Position numbers and translations under genes: made by a program. A model generated the notes under the pieces. The model had not been told where the DNA came from and did not search any database. It saw nothing but the letters and a program-made list of their open reading frames with translations. From Phytohabitans sp037414955 (GTDB lineage: Bacteria; Actinomycetota; Actinomycetes; Mycobacteriales; Micromonosporaceae): DNA of 64,000 nucleotides. The first letter of the stretch is position 1, and every line of letters begins with the position of its first letter. The stretch covers positions 1 through 64,000 of the forward strand of contig JBBEWH010000086.1 of assembly GCA_037414955.1 (NCBI GenBank), written 5' to 3'. Positions 1-9,300 of the stretch are shown piece by piece.

Positions 1-432
1 GCCGGTCAGCGTGAGGTTGCGGATGATGATGTTGTGGACCGCGTTGGCGGGCGGCGCGGTGACATCGTCGTCGACCGGCAGGCCTATGTTCAGGCCGCCG
101 CCCACCAGCGCGGCGTTCGCGCCCACCCCGAGGATCGTCTTGTCCGACGTGACGTTGTGCATGCCGTCGGTGCTGCCGGTGGGCAGCGTGATCGTCCCGG
201 AGACCTGGATGACGTACGGTCCCGGGCGGGCGATGTAGTCCAGGAACTGGGCGGTCGTGGTCGCGGTGACCGTGGGGCCGCCGGCGCCGCCGGTCGTGCC
301 GTTCTGCCCGAGGGCGTTGACGGTGGCGAAGCCGACCGGCCCGTCGGCGGCGTGCGCGGCCTGCGACCCGGTGGCGACCACGGTGGCGGTGGCCAGCAGC
401 GACGCCGCCACCAGCACACTTCGTTTGCGCAT
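1..432 (-). CDS. Pectate lyase, family PL1-like (partial)
   Basis: This is the N-terminal 144 codons of a secreted enzyme; the 3' part lies outside the window. It begins with a signal peptide (MRKRSVLVAASLLATATVVA, ending near AHAAD). After that comes mature sequence typical of PL1 pectate lyases: GFATVNALGQNGTTGG, then an extracellular beta-helix start with YVIQVSGTITLP and NIIIRNLTLTG. The family cleaves polygalacturonate by beta-elimination outside the cell using Ca2+; the catalytic residues are beyond the edge and cannot be checked. It has its own promoter with a LacI-type operator (491-537) and sits head to tail after the GH43 gene. PL1 is favoured over other beta-helix lyases, but not proven. 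Confidence 0.8.
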   Translation of the reverse strand, partial: MRKRSVLVAASLLATATVVATGSQAAHAADGPVGFATVNALGQNGTTGGAGGPTVTATTTAQFLDYIARPGPYVIQVSGTITLPTGSTDGMHNVTSDKTILGVGANAALVGGGLNIGLPVDDDVTAPPANAVHNIIIRNLTLTG

Positions 433-490
433 GGTGGTCCTGCCTTTCCAGACTGTCTCAACAGCCGGGGTGGCAGACCCCCGTAACGGT

Positions 491-537
491 GGAAAGCGCT
501 TTCCGACGAGCCTAGGATCGACTCACGCAGATGTCAA
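491..537 (-). promoter_or_regulatory. Promoter and LacI-type operator of the pectate lyase gene
   Basis: Reading leftward there is TTGACA (537-532), a 17-base spacer and TAGGCT (514-509), a good vegetative promoter. Four bases past the -10 box is the perfect 14-bp palindrome GGAAAGCGCTTTCC (491-504), which has the central CG dyad of LacI/CcpA-class operators. It would cover the transcription start, so a bound repressor should block initiation. The pectate lyase start codon is about 60 bases further on. The cognate regulator is unknown; the LacI protein at 5324-6349 is the local candidate. Confidence 0.7.
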
Positions 538-550
538 CGCCCCACACCCC

Positions 551-606
551 CATGATCAAGGCGTCCCTCAAGTCGCTCTAACGACTTGAGGGACGCCTTG
601 ATCATG
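551..606. repeat. 56-bp palindromic element, copy 1
   Basis: Perfect inverted repeat with 25-base arms (551-575 and 582-606) around a 6-base loop (CTCTAA). Outer ends are CATGATCAAGGCGTCCCTCA and its complement. It starts 6 bases past the GH43 stop codon and lies just before the pectate lyase promoter, so it can act as a terminator that insulates the two genes. Five further copies occur in the window. Confidence 0.95.
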
Positions 607-611
607 GAACC

Positions 612-2057
612 TTAGGAAGCGGGCTCGCCCGCCGGGACGGGGAGCTGAACGCCGGTGCCGACCGGGGTGCCGAAGTTCGGTGTGCCGTCGGCGTTCCAGG
701 TGAACTTCTGCGCCCGCGTCGACCGGTTCATGTCACAACCACCATTGGCGGAGCTGTTCGCGTGGTAGACGATCCAGTCCTCGGTGCCGTCCGGCGACTT
801 GAAGAACCCGTTGTGCCCCGGCCCGTACACACCCGCCGCGTTGTTGCGCTGGAACACCGGCTGCGGGAACTTCCGCCACGACGACGAGTTCAACGGATCA
901 CCACTGACGTACTCCAGCATGCCCAGCTTGTAGTCCGGTGTGGAGCAGTGACTGGCCGAGTAGACGATGAACGTGCGCCCGTTACGCTGCAACACCTCGC
1001 CACCCTCGGCCACCGCACCACCCACCGTCTCCCAACTCAACGTCGGCGTGGTCAGGATCCGCCGGGTGCCACTGGCCGTCCACGGGTTCGACAACGGCCG
1101 GATGAACATCGGCTGCGATCCATTGTAGAACGTCCCCAACAGGTACAGGTTGCCGTTCAACTGCAGGATTCCCGGGTCCAGCTCCCACGTGTTGTCCGAC
1201 ACCGGATCCAGCAGGTCGGCCTTGAACGTGTACGGGCCCATCGGGTCCAGCCCGGCGCTCTCCAGCACGTGGATGCGCTGCGTGCCCAGATCGAACGGCT
1301 CCCGCCCGGCGGTGTAGTAGAAGTACCAGCGCTGCCCGTTCGGCCCGTCGAGCAGGTGGAACTCCGGCGCCCACATGGTGCCCGCGCCGTTGGGCCGGGT
1401 CAGCGTGAACAGCGTGGTCTCGGTCGCGGTGGCCAGCCCGCCGAGGGTACGCGAGCGGCGCATCGTGATCGTGTTGTTCCACGTGGTGGTGGCCAGGTAG
1501 TAGTAGCCGTTGTAGTACTGCAGCCACGGGTCCGGGCCGCGCATCTTGATGGGGTTGGTGAAGGTCCGCGGCGGCCCGGTGGTCGGCGGCGGCGACGTGG
1601 GCGGCACGGACGTGGGCGGCGCCGACGTGGGCGGGGTGGTCGAGCCGGTGCACGCCACGCCGTTGAGCGCGAAGGTGGTCGGCGCCGGGTTCGTCGAGTT
1701 GTTCCACGAGGCGTTGAAACCGGCGCTGACGGTGGCGTTGGTGGCGAGGTTGCCGTTCCAGGTCTGGTTGCGGGCGGTCACCTGAGCCCCGCTCTGGCTG
1801 AAGACCGCGCTCCAGCCCTGGGTGATCTGCTGCCCGCCGGTGAACGACCAGGTCAGCGTCCACGCGGTCAGCGGGTCGCCGAGGTTGGTGATGGCGACGT
1901 TGCCGGTGAATCCACCCTGCCACTGCGAGCCGACGCTGTAGGTGACCGAGCAGCCGGCCGCGGCCGAGGCCGAGGTCACGGCGGTGAGACCGCCGCCGAG
2001 CGCGACCACGCAGACGGCCGCGGCGGCGACATAGGAACGGGGACGCGCGATGCGCAT
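612..2057 (-). CDS. Secreted CBM2-GH43 glycoside hydrolase (arabinofuranosidase/xylosidase type)
   Basis: A 481-residue protein using the ATG at 2057. This start gives a signal peptide (MRIARPRSYVAAAAVCVVAL...SASAAA); a longer upstream frame would run through the promoter. After the signal comes a CBM2 module (about 35-135, AGCSVTYSVGSQWQGGFTG, ending with a paired Cys), a Pro/Thr linker (PPTSAPPTSVPPTSPPP), then a GH43 five-bladed propeller. Likely catalytic residues are Asp in MRGPDPW (base), Asp in ELDPGIL (pKa modulator) and Glu in AEGGEVL (acid). GH43 removes arabinose or xylose from xylan or arabinan outside the cell; the exact substrate cannot be read from sequence. CBM2 should anchor it to cellulose or xylan. 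Confidence 0.9.
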   Translation of the reverse strand: MRIARPRSYVAAAAVCVVALGGGLTAVTSASAAAGCSVTYSVGSQWQGGFTGNVAITNLGDPLTAWTLTWSFTGGQQITQGWSAVFSQSGAQVTARNQTWNGNLATNATVSAGFNASWNNSTNPAPTTFALNGVACTGSTTPPTSAPPTSVPPTSPPPTTGPPRTFTNPIKMRGPDPWLQYYNGYYYLATTTWNNTITMRRSRTLGGLATATETTLFTLTRPNGAGTMWAPEFHLLDGPNGQRWYFYYTAGREPFDLGTQRIHVLESAGLDPMGPYTFKADLLDPVSDNTWELDPGILQLNGNLYLLGTFYNGSQPMFIRPLSNPWTASGTRRILTTPTLSWETVGGAVAEGGEVLQRNGRTFIVYSASHCSTPDYKLGMLEYVSGDPLNSSSWRKFPQPVFQRNNAAGVYGPGHNGFFKSPDGTEDWIVYHANSSANGGCDMNRSTRAQKFTWNADGTPNFGTPVGTGVQLPVPAGEPAS

Positions 2058-2129
2058 GAGGGCTCCCGAGGTGACGAGGATCGTGGGGATCGTCGCGAAG
2101 GCGGTAGCCCGGGAGCCGACTTCGCCATG

Positions 2130-2167
2130 AAGATAACTACCCGGGTACGTCGATGCAAGCGCTCCCA
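2130..2167 (-). promoter_or_regulatory. Promoter and operator of the GH43 gene
   Basis: Leftward TTGCAT (2158-2153), a 17-base spacer and TATCTT (2135-2130) form a good promoter about 70 bases before the GH43 ATG. TGGGAGCGCTTGCA (2167-2154) overlaps the -35 box. Its left half equals the half-site of CebR-like cellulose/cello-oligosaccharide operators (TGGGAGCGCTCCCA). The imperfect right half makes the operator call less certain than the promoter. Confidence 0.6.
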
Positions 2168-2185
2168 TGAATCGAGATCAATCGC

Positions 2186-2214
2186 TTGACAGGCTGTAGC
2201 GAGACGCCCAAGAT
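2186..2214 (+). promoter_or_regulatory. Promoter of the Svx-like metalloprotease gene
   Basis: TTGACA at 2186-2191, a 17-base spacer and CAAGAT at 2209-2214. It faces right, back to back with the GH43 promoter, and the operator at 2154-2167 lies between the two, so one regulator could act on both. The -10 box is weak (it keeps A2, A5 and T6). Confidence 0.5.
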
Positions 2215-2307
2215 GTGTGCCTGGCCCCCATTTGCAGCGCATCCTGTCCGGGCCGGGATCAGGGTGGCCACACCCGTCCTGTCTCGCGACACGTAAGGGA
2301 TGCCACG

Positions 2308-4521
2308 ATGAAACCACGGTCCGGATGGCGCCGCTGGCTGGCCGCGTTCGCGCTGGTCACGCTCGGCACGGCGCCGTTGATCGTGCCGGAGTTGATGCCC
2401 TCGGCACAGGCCGCCGCCAAGACGGTCTGGATTCCGGCACGCTGGCAGAGCACCGGTGAGGTGCCCTGGGCACAGGATCGCACCAAGGAGTCGGCCAACT
2501 TCATCCTGTTGTGGGGCGAGAAGTCGGGCACCAACCCGCTGACCGCGCCGGGTGAGTTCCGCTTCGACCCCGACAACATCCTCAGCCAGTTGGAGAACCT
2601 GTACTCCTACTACGTGAACACCATGCGGTTCACGCCGGAGACCGGGCTGCTGGCCGAGCACAAGATCATCGTCATCGTCACCCGCACCTGGAACCGCACC
2701 GCGCTCGACGCCTGGGCCACCGGCGGCTCGACGGACGGCCGGGTCGGCGTGATCAACATCGCGCCCGGCGCCGCGCAGCCCGGCTCCTGGGGCCTGGCGC
2801 ACGAGCTCGGCCACGTGTTCCAGAACTACACCTTCCTCGGCCGCTCCGGCATGGGCCTCACGCACCCGTCGGCCGGCACGTTCTGGGAGGCCGGCGCGGA
2901 GTTCATGGCGATGCAGGTGTACCCGCGCACGGCCGCCGGCGACCTGACCCGCTGGCTGCGCACCGAGAACCTGTACTACTCCTCCTCGCGGCACCACTAC
3001 GGCGCCTGGATGCTGGCGCAGTACATCAAGGACCGCGACGGCATCGAGATGTTCAACCGGATCTGGAACGAGGCCCGCAACACCGAGCACCCGCTGGAGG
3101 TCTACCGGCGGCTGGCGGGCATCACGCAGGCCGAGCTGAACCGCCGGCTCGGCGAGTACGCTCAGCACAACGTCACCTGGGACTACTCCAACCGCGCCGA
3201 CTTCATGCCGTTCATCAACAACGTGTACGGCGCCGGCTTCCTCAACGCCTACAAGGGGGTGCCGGTCGAGGCGGTCAACGCCAGCGCCCGCCACTACCGC
3301 ATCTCGGACGCGATGGCACCGTCCGACTACGGCTACAACAAGATCAAGCTGGTACCGGACAGCGACGGCGCGCTGGTCCGGCTGCACCTCAAGGGCCACG
3401 CGGAGACCGGCGCCACGGGCTGGACGTTCGGGTTCGTCGCGGTCCGCGGCGGCAGCACCCCGCGGTACGGGGCGCTGTCCCAGGGCACCAGCGGCCAGCT
3501 CAGCTTCCAGCTGCAGCCCGGCGAGTCCGAGGTCTACCTGGTGGTCACCGGCACGCCGGCCACCACGGTGCCGAAGTACGCGTTCCTGGACGGCTGGCCG
3601 AAGAACCGCCGGTACCCGTACGAGTTCCGGGTCTCGGGGGCGATCCCGGACGGGCACCAGCCCGGGTACCAGAAGCCGAACCCGACCAACGGCGGGCGCT
3701 GGCACACCAACGGCGGCGGCTGGGTCGCCGGCAACGCCAACGTGGCCTCGACCGCGTACGTCGGCCCGCGCGCGGCCGTCTTCAGCGGCACGGTCTCCGG
3801 CAACGCCCGCATCGAGGACCTGGCCTGGGTCAACGGCGGCACGGTGACCGGCAACGCGGTCGTCAAAGGCAACGCCATCGTCCACGGTGGAGTCACCATC
3901 GGCGGCAGCGCGGTCGTCGGCGGCGACGCGGAACCACCGGCCGGGCCCACCGGCGGCAACTGCTCCTCCGGCACCTACCTGATGTTCAACCCCAGCCGCA
4001 GCTGCGACGGCGGCGCCGGTGAGGCCGACATCAACCCGGCGCACGGCACCTTCACCACCGAGGAACTGGCCATCACCGGCGGGAGCGAACCCACGACCCC
4101 GCCGCCCACCACCGCACCGCCCACGACGCCGCCCCCGACGACGGCGCCCCCGACCACCGCTCCGCCCACCACCGCCCCGCCGACGTCGCCGCCGCCGGCG
4201 GGCACGGCGTGCCGGGTGGCGTACGTGGCCAACTCGTGGAACAACGGCTTCACCGGCGAGGTGACCATCACCAACACCGGCTCGGCCACGGTCAACGGCT
4301 GGACGCTGGGCTTCTCGTTCGCGAACGGCCAGCAGATCACCAACAGCTGGAACGCCAGCGTCTCGCAGAGCGCGGCGGCGGTGACCGCGCGGAACGCGGG
4401 CCACAACGGCACGCTGGCGCCGGGCGGCACCGCGTCGTTCGGCTTCCAGGGCACCCACGGCGGCACCAACCAGGCGCCCGGCGGCTGGACCCTGAACGGC
4501 TCCGCCTGCACCACTGGCTGA
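2308..4521 (+). CDS. Secreted Svx/AvrXca-like (DUF6055) metalloprotease with CBM2
   Basis: A 737-residue protein. The ATG at 2308 is preceded by GTAAGGGATG and gives a signal peptide ending ...SAQAAA. The catalytic region has the zinc motif HELGH (AHELGHVFQNY) with a downstream Glu-rich segment (FWEAGAEFMAMQ), as in Svx/AvrXca-type proteins of plant-associated bacteria. A sugar-binding-like beta domain follows, then hexapeptide repeats that predict a left-handed beta-helix (GNANVASTAYVGPRAAVFSG, GNARIED, GNAVVKGNAIVHGG), a TTPPPTTAPP linker and a C-terminal CBM2 (CRVAYVANSWNNGFTGEVT). It probably acts on plant wall glycoprotein outside the cell; the substrate is not known. A palindrome follows the stop. 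Confidence 0.8.
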   Translation: MKPRSGWRRWLAAFALVTLGTAPLIVPELMPSAQAAAKTVWIPARWQSTGEVPWAQDRTKESANFILLWGEKSGTNPLTAPGEFRFDPDNILSQLENLYSYYVNTMRFTPETGLLAEHKIIVIVTRTWNRTALDAWATGGSTDGRVGVINIAPGAAQPGSWGLAHELGHVFQNYTFLGRSGMGLTHPSAGTFWEAGAEFMAMQVYPRTAAGDLTRWLRTENLYYSSSRHHYGAWMLAQYIKDRDGIEMFNRIWNEARNTEHPLEVYRRLAGITQAELNRRLGEYAQHNVTWDYSNRADFMPFINNVYGAGFLNAYKGVPVEAVNASARHYRISDAMAPSDYGYNKIKLVPDSDGALVRLHLKGHAETGATGWTFGFVAVRGGSTPRYGALSQGTSGQLSFQLQPGESEVYLVVTGTPATTVPKYAFLDGWPKNRRYPYEFRVSGAIPDGHQPGYQKPNPTNGGRWHTNGGGWVAGNANVASTAYVGPRAAVFSGTVSGNARIEDLAWVNGGTVTGNAVVKGNAIVHGGVTIGGSAVVGGDAEPPAGPTGGNCSSGTYLMFNPSRSCDGGAGEADINPAHGTFTTEELAITGGSEPTTPPPTTAPPTTPPPTTAPPTTAPPTTAPPTSPPPAGTACRVAYVANSWNNGFTGEVTITNTGSATVNGWTLGFSFANGQQITNSWNASVSQSAAAVTARNAGHNGTLAPGGTASFGFQGTHGGTNQAPGGWTLNGSACTTG

Positions 4522-4534
4522 CAAGTATTCTCCA

Positions 4535-4580
4535 AGCGGTATGCCGCAGAGTCATATTTATGCCTCTGCGGCATACCGCT
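4535..4580. promoter_or_regulatory. 17-bp-arm palindrome between the metalloprotease and XRE genes
   Basis: Perfect inverted repeat: AGCGGTATGCCGCAGAG (4535-4551), 12-base AT-rich loop (TCATATTTATGC), and its complement (4564-4580). It lies 13 bases after the metalloprotease stop and 27 bases before the GTG of the XRE gene. It could be the terminator of the former, an autoregulatory operator of the latter, or both. The sequence is unrelated to the 56-bp element family. Confidence 0.8.
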
Positions 4581-4606
4581 CAGCAAAAACTTGCCATCCT
4601 GAGCCG

Positions 4607-5320
4607 GTGACCGGCAGTCGACTCCTCGCCCTCGTCGGCACCACCCTGCGCCGCCAGCGCGAGCTGCACGGCCTGACCCAGCAACAGTTGGCCACCCTCG
4701 CCGGCATCAGTCAATCCACCGTCGTCCGCATCGAACGCGGCGACCGCTGGCCCAGCCACACCGTGCTGGAACGGCTCTTCGCCGCGCTGGGCAGCCAGCT
4801 CACGATCGGCACCGAACCCCTCGACGCGCAACTGGACAGCGCGATCGCCGAGTTGGAGAAGACACCGCTGGCCGAGCGCATCGCGGACACCGAGATCGAG
4901 CGGGTGGCCGCGGCATTCCCGGACATCCCCTACGTCTTCGACGGTCCGGCCGCCGCACTCCTGCAGGGGGCGCCGCTGCCGGCGGACGCCGTCGACCTCG
5001 CCGTCCGCTGGCGCGACGCCGACACTCTCACCGCGTGGCTCGACAGCAAGTATGCCCACCGCTGGAACGAGAGGTGGCAGCAATTCGGCTTCCTACGCAC
5101 CGATCCCCGTGAGCCGGGCGCGCACCGCTGGCGCACCATGCTCGGTGAGATCCGTCTGCGCATGTGCGATGACCTTCCCGAGTCGATCGAGGTCCGGCAC
5201 GGCGACCGCGGCTACCGGGTCGTGCCGCTCGCCGCCCTGCAGGTCGACGACCCGCGCACCGCCGACATGCTCCGGCATTACCGCGCCCGCTCACCCTTGA
5301 TCATGGAAGGGCATCCATAG
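4607..5320 (+). CDS. XRE-family regulator with a C-terminal nucleotidyltransferase-like domain
   Basis: A 237-residue protein, starting at GTG 4607 because an in-frame ATG at 4541 lies inside the palindrome. Residues about 10-65 are an XRE helix-turn-helix (LRRQRELHGLTQQQLATLAG, then SQSTVVRIERGDRWPS). The rest resembles the helix-rich nucleotidyltransferase-like tail of two-domain XRE proteins (DIPYVFDGPAAALLQG, ..DAVDLAVRW.., and a final ...VVPLAALQVDDPRTADMLRHY), but no intact catalytic GS/DxD motif is visible. It ends 3 bases before the LacI gene, so the two may be cotranscribed. DNA binding is likely; the role of the tail is unknown. The toxin-antitoxin family is an alternative, but no toxin partner is adjacent. 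Confidence 0.7.
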   Translation: MTGSRLLALVGTTLRRQRELHGLTQQQLATLAGISQSTVVRIERGDRWPSHTVLERLFAALGSQLTIGTEPLDAQLDSAIAELEKTPLAERIADTEIERVAAAFPDIPYVFDGPAAALLQGAPLPADAVDLAVRWRDADTLTAWLDSKYAHRWNERWQQFGFLRTDPREPGAHRWRTMLGEIRLRMCDDLPESIEVRHGDRGYRVVPLAALQVDDPRTADMLRHYRARSPLIMEGHP

Positions 5321-5323
5321 ACT

Positions 5324-6349
5324 ATGGGCGTGGCGGAGACGATGCGCGGGCTGACGATCGGCGAGATCGCCAAGGCGGCCGGCGTCTCCGTGCCGACCGT
5401 GTCCCGGGTGCTCAACGGCGAGGCCGACGTCTCCGACGTCACCCGGGCGCGCATCGAGGAGATCATGCGCGCCAACGGGTACCGGCGGCAGGACCGGTCC
5501 TACCACGCGCAGCTGGTGGAGCTGGTGTTCCACGAGATCATGGGGCCGTGGGCGATCCCCACCATCCGCGGCGTCGAGCAGGTGGCCGCCGACCACGAGA
5601 TGTCGGTTGTGGTGTCCGAGCTGCGGGGGCGGTCCACACCGGAGGACGACTGGATGCGCGGCGTGCTCGCCCGCCGGCCGGCCGGGGTGATCTCGGTGTT
5701 CGCGGAGCTCAGCGCCGCGCAGCGCGAACAGCTCGCGGCGCGCACCATCGCCTCGGTGGTGGTGGACCCGCGGGACGGTCCGAGGCCCGGCCGGCCGACG
5801 GTCTCGGCCGCCAACCGGCTGGGCGGCACGCTGGCCACCCAGCACCTGCTCGACCTGGGGCACCGGCGCATCGCGATGATCAATGGGCCGTCACACATCC
5901 GGTGCTGCCACGAGCGCCAGGCCGGCTATGCGGCGGCGCTGGCCGCCGCCGGGCTCCCGGTGGACGGCGGCCTGGTCCGCCATGGACAGTTGCGGGTCGA
6001 GGACGGGTACCGGTACGGCGCCGAACTGCTCGCGTCGGCGGACCGGCCGACGGCCGTGTTCGCGGGCAACGACCTGCAGGCCATGGGCGTCTACCAGGCG
6101 GCGCGGGAGGCGCGCCTGCGGATCCCGGAAGACGTGAGCGTGGTGGGCTTCGACGACGTGCCGGTGGCGGGCTGGATGGGCCCGGCGCTGACCACGGTGC
6201 GCCAGCCGTTGACCGACATGGGGGTGGCGGCGGCGGGGATGGTGCTGGCGTTCGTGGCCGGCGAGCCGCTCGCCGCCCTCCACCTAGAACTCCCGACGAC
6301 GCTGATCCCACGAGGCAGCACCGCCTCCCCGTTACCCCCCCGAGGTTAG
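5324..6349 (+). CDS. LacI-family transcriptional regulator
   Basis: 341 residues from ATG 5324; an internal ATG at 5342 (MRGLTIGEIAKAAGVSVPTV) would start right at the helix-turn-helix and is equally possible. The HTH (SVPTVSRVLNGEADVSDVTR) is followed by a periplasmic-binding-protein-like effector domain, with the family motifs LDLGHRRIAMINGP, AVFAGNDLQAMGVYQAARE and EDVSVVGFDDVPVAG. Such proteins repress sugar-utilisation genes until an oligosaccharide binds. The neighbours suggest control of the xylan/pectin genes through sites at 491-504, 2154-2167, 9507-9517 or 9642-9652. Which of these it binds is not determined. It converges on the GH10 gene through a terminator hairpin. Confidence 0.9.
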   Translation: MGVAETMRGLTIGEIAKAAGVSVPTVSRVLNGEADVSDVTRARIEEIMRANGYRRQDRSYHAQLVELVFHEIMGPWAIPTIRGVEQVAADHEMSVVVSELRGRSTPEDDWMRGVLARRPAGVISVFAELSAAQREQLAARTIASVVVDPRDGPRPGRPTVSAANRLGGTLATQHLLDLGHRRIAMINGPSHIRCCHERQAGYAAALAAAGLPVDGGLVRHGQLRVEDGYRYGAELLASADRPTAVFAGNDLQAMGVYQAAREARLRIPEDVSVVGFDDVPVAGWMGPALTTVRQPLTDMGVAAAGMVLAFVAGEPLAALHLELPTTLIPRGSTASPLPPRG

Positions 6350-6395
6350 GAAGGGACCCTTCCTATGCATAAAGCGATAACAAGGGTCCCTTCCT
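6348..6395. terminator. Bidirectional terminator between LacI and GH10 genes
   Basis: Perfect 14-bp inverted repeat AGGAAGGGACCCTT (6348-6361) and AAGGGTCCCTTCCT (6382-6395) with a 20-base loop. The LacI stop TAG (6347-6349) overlaps its left arm and the GH10 stop begins 2 bases past its right arm, so it serves both convergent genes. Confidence 0.8.
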
Positions 6396-6396
6396 T

Positions 6397-9300
6397 TCAG
6401 CGGACCAGGCGGGCGACGCCCCAGCGGGAGGTGTCCACGTAGGAGCGGCCGGTCGGGTCGTGCCAGGTGGTCGCGGCCGTACGGGCGCCGCCGCTGGCGT
6501 CGTTGACCTGCAGGTCGAAGCCGAGCAGGGTGCCGGCGCCCGGCGTGACGGTGTCCAGCTCGATCGACGCCTCGATGACGTATCCGCCGTCGACCACGCG
6601 GGTGACGCTGGTCAGGTTGTCGGCGATGGCGTACGCGTCGAAGTTGCTGGTCACGGTCTGCCGGTTGGTGAAGCTGATCCGGTACTGCCCGTCGTCGTCG
6701 TTGTAGCCGGTGTTCTTGGAGTTGTCCGGGTCCACGAAGATCTCCACCGAGTCCTGCTCCCAGCTGTTGGGGCTGGACTCGTCGAGCACCGGGTCGGTGA
6801 CGGTGGCCAGGATGTAGAGGTGGCCGGCGTCCCACAGCAGCTTGGCCGTCGCGGTGGCGCCGTCCGTGCCGGACACCGGCACCGCCGTGGTGATGGTGCG
6901 GGCCCGCGCCCACGCCGCGTCCGCCACGCCGTCCACGGTGGGCGTGCCCCGGGCCACGTCGACAGTGGACACCGCGGGCACCAGCGTCACCTGGCCGGGT
7001 CCCCAGGTCGCGGACGCCCCGCCGGCGGCGTCGCGCACCGTCACGTCGACGGGCACGACCGTACCGGCCGCGGCGGACGCGAGTGGGATGCCCGCCTCCA
7101 CCCGGTACCCGCCGAGGGTCGGCTTGGTGTGCGCCTTGAACCCGTGCGCGTGCGTGCCGCCGCGCTGGATCCGGTAGTCGACGCCGGCCACCGTCACGGT
7201 GACGGCGTCGGTCTTGTCCTTCGTGGCGTCCGAGATCTCCGCCAGCACGTAGAGCGTGCGCGGGCCCCAGGCGAGCTGGAACGTGCCGCCCAGCCCGCTG
7301 GCGGAGTTGACGTCGACGGCGGTGCCGGCCAGCAGGTCCCACGACGGGTCCCGCTTGCCGTCCACCGTGGGCCGCGCGGCGGCCGCGGTGACCTTGCGCG
7401 TCACGGCGGGGAGCTGCCCGGGGTCGACCAGTCCCCAGTACGCGGGCTTGGCCTGCAGGTCGTCGTCGAACAGCAGCGGCCAGTCGTTGCGCGGGAACGG
7501 GAACGTGTCCAGCCAGGTGCCGTCGTCGCTGGTGCCCCAGATGGTGACCGAGTTCAGCGTGCCGGCGTACCGCCGGAACATGTCGAACAGGTCCCGGTAG
7601 CGCAGGCCCTGCAGGGCGAGCGTCTCGGCGGGCACGGCGGTGTACGACTCGACGAAGTTGGTGTAGACGCTCACGTCCAGCTCGGTGACCTGCTGCGCGA
7701 CGCCCAGCGTGGCGAACAGCTGGAACGTCTTCTCGATCTCGGCGACCCGCTGCCGCTCGATGTTCATGTGCAGCTGGTGCCCGACGCCGTCGATCGGCAC
7801 GCCCTCGGCCCGCAGCTGCCGCACGAGGTTGTGCAGCGCGACCCGCTTGCGCGGGTACTCGGTGTTGTAGTCGTTGATGTAGAGCTTCGCGTCCGGCGCG
7901 ACCTCGCGGGCCACCCGGAACGCGGTGCGCAGGTAGTCCAGGCCGGCGATCTCGAACCAGCGGCTGCGGCGCAGCCCGTCCGGCTGGGCCTCGTCGATGA
8001 CCTCGTTGGCCACGTCCCAGGCGCTGATCTTCCCCGCGTACCGGCCGGCGACCGCCCGGACGTGGTTCTCGATCCGGGTCAGCAGCAGCGCCTTGTCCTC
8101 CGCGCTGTCGGTCAGCGGGGTGCCGTCCGGGCGCTGGAACACCCAGGCCGGGGTCTGCTGGTGCCAGATGAGCGTGTGCCCGCGTACCGTCGCGCCGTTC
8201 GCCTCGGCGGTGGCCACCACGATGTCGGCGTCGTCGAACCGGAACTGGCCCTCGGCCGGCTCGGTGGCGTCCCACTTCATGGTGTTGCCGGGCGTGAGCG
8301 AGTTGAAGTGCTTGGCGATCAGCTTGCCCTTCTCGCCGAACCGGTCGTTCGGCGTGAACGCGGTGCCGACGACGAAGTCGTCGGCGAACACGTCCTTCAG
8401 CGACGGGATGCCGGTCTGGATCGGCTTGGGCACCAGGTAGGTCATCTCGAAGTCGTCGAGGTAGAACGACGCGGTGCCGCTGGTGCTCTCGATGTACGCG
8501 GCCAGGAAGTCGACCTCGTGCCCGAGCGTGTAGGTGCCGGACAGCCGCACCCACGCGTCGGCGGTCACCGCGTCGGCGCCGGCGAACGGCTGGTAGGTCG
8601 GCGTGCCGGCGGTGCGCCGCTCGATGGTCAGCCGCAGGTTCGTCGGGGCCTCGCCGGGCGCCAGCTTCACCCACGCCGAGAACGCGTACTTCTTGCCCAG
8701 CCCCATCCGGCCCAGCAGGTTCAGCGACGGGCCGTTCCAGCTCGCGGTGCGCGCCGAGGTCAGCAGGCTCCGGGTGCCGCCGTGCGCGTCGGCGTCGGTG
8801 ACCGCGACGCTCTCGCCGCCGCGCCGCCCCCAGCCCTGGGTCTCGCCGGACTCGAAGTCGGTGCGCACGCCGACCTCGTCCGGCGGCCCGCCGGGCGGCC
8901 CCTGCGTCATCGTGACGGTGACGTCGTCCAGCAGGAAGGAAACGGTGGCGTCCGGGCTCTCCAGGTACAGCTGCAGTTCGCTGACGTCGCCGCTGAACCG
9001 GTACTCGCCGCGCAGCGCCACCCACGCGCCGTCGGTGACGGCGCTCGCGGACGCCACCCGCTCCCAGGTCGTCGAGCCGCCGGCCGGGGTGCGCTGCACG
9101 GTCACGGCCAGGTCCGCCGGGCCCTGGCCCGCGACGATCCGGGCGTACGCCTCGACGGTGTAGACCGCGTCCGGTACGAGCACGCCGCGCACGTCCCGGC
9201 CGGGGCCCTCCCAGGTGGCGGTGCGGGCGCCGGTGAGCAGGGCGTGCGTGCCGCCGTGCGCCGCGTCGGTGCTGGCCGCGACGGACGCCGCGCCGCGGGC

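Noticed and set aside
2137..4524. Long leftward open frame of 795 codons opposite the metalloprotease gene
   Set aside because: Arg/Ala/Gly-rich shadow of the real rightward gene; high-GC third positions keep the antisense frame open.
5298..5310. CCTTGATCATGG-like stretch at the end of the XRE gene, similar to the palindrome end
   Set aside because: Only about ten bases match, with no second arm; too short to call a seventh copy, though it could be a relic.
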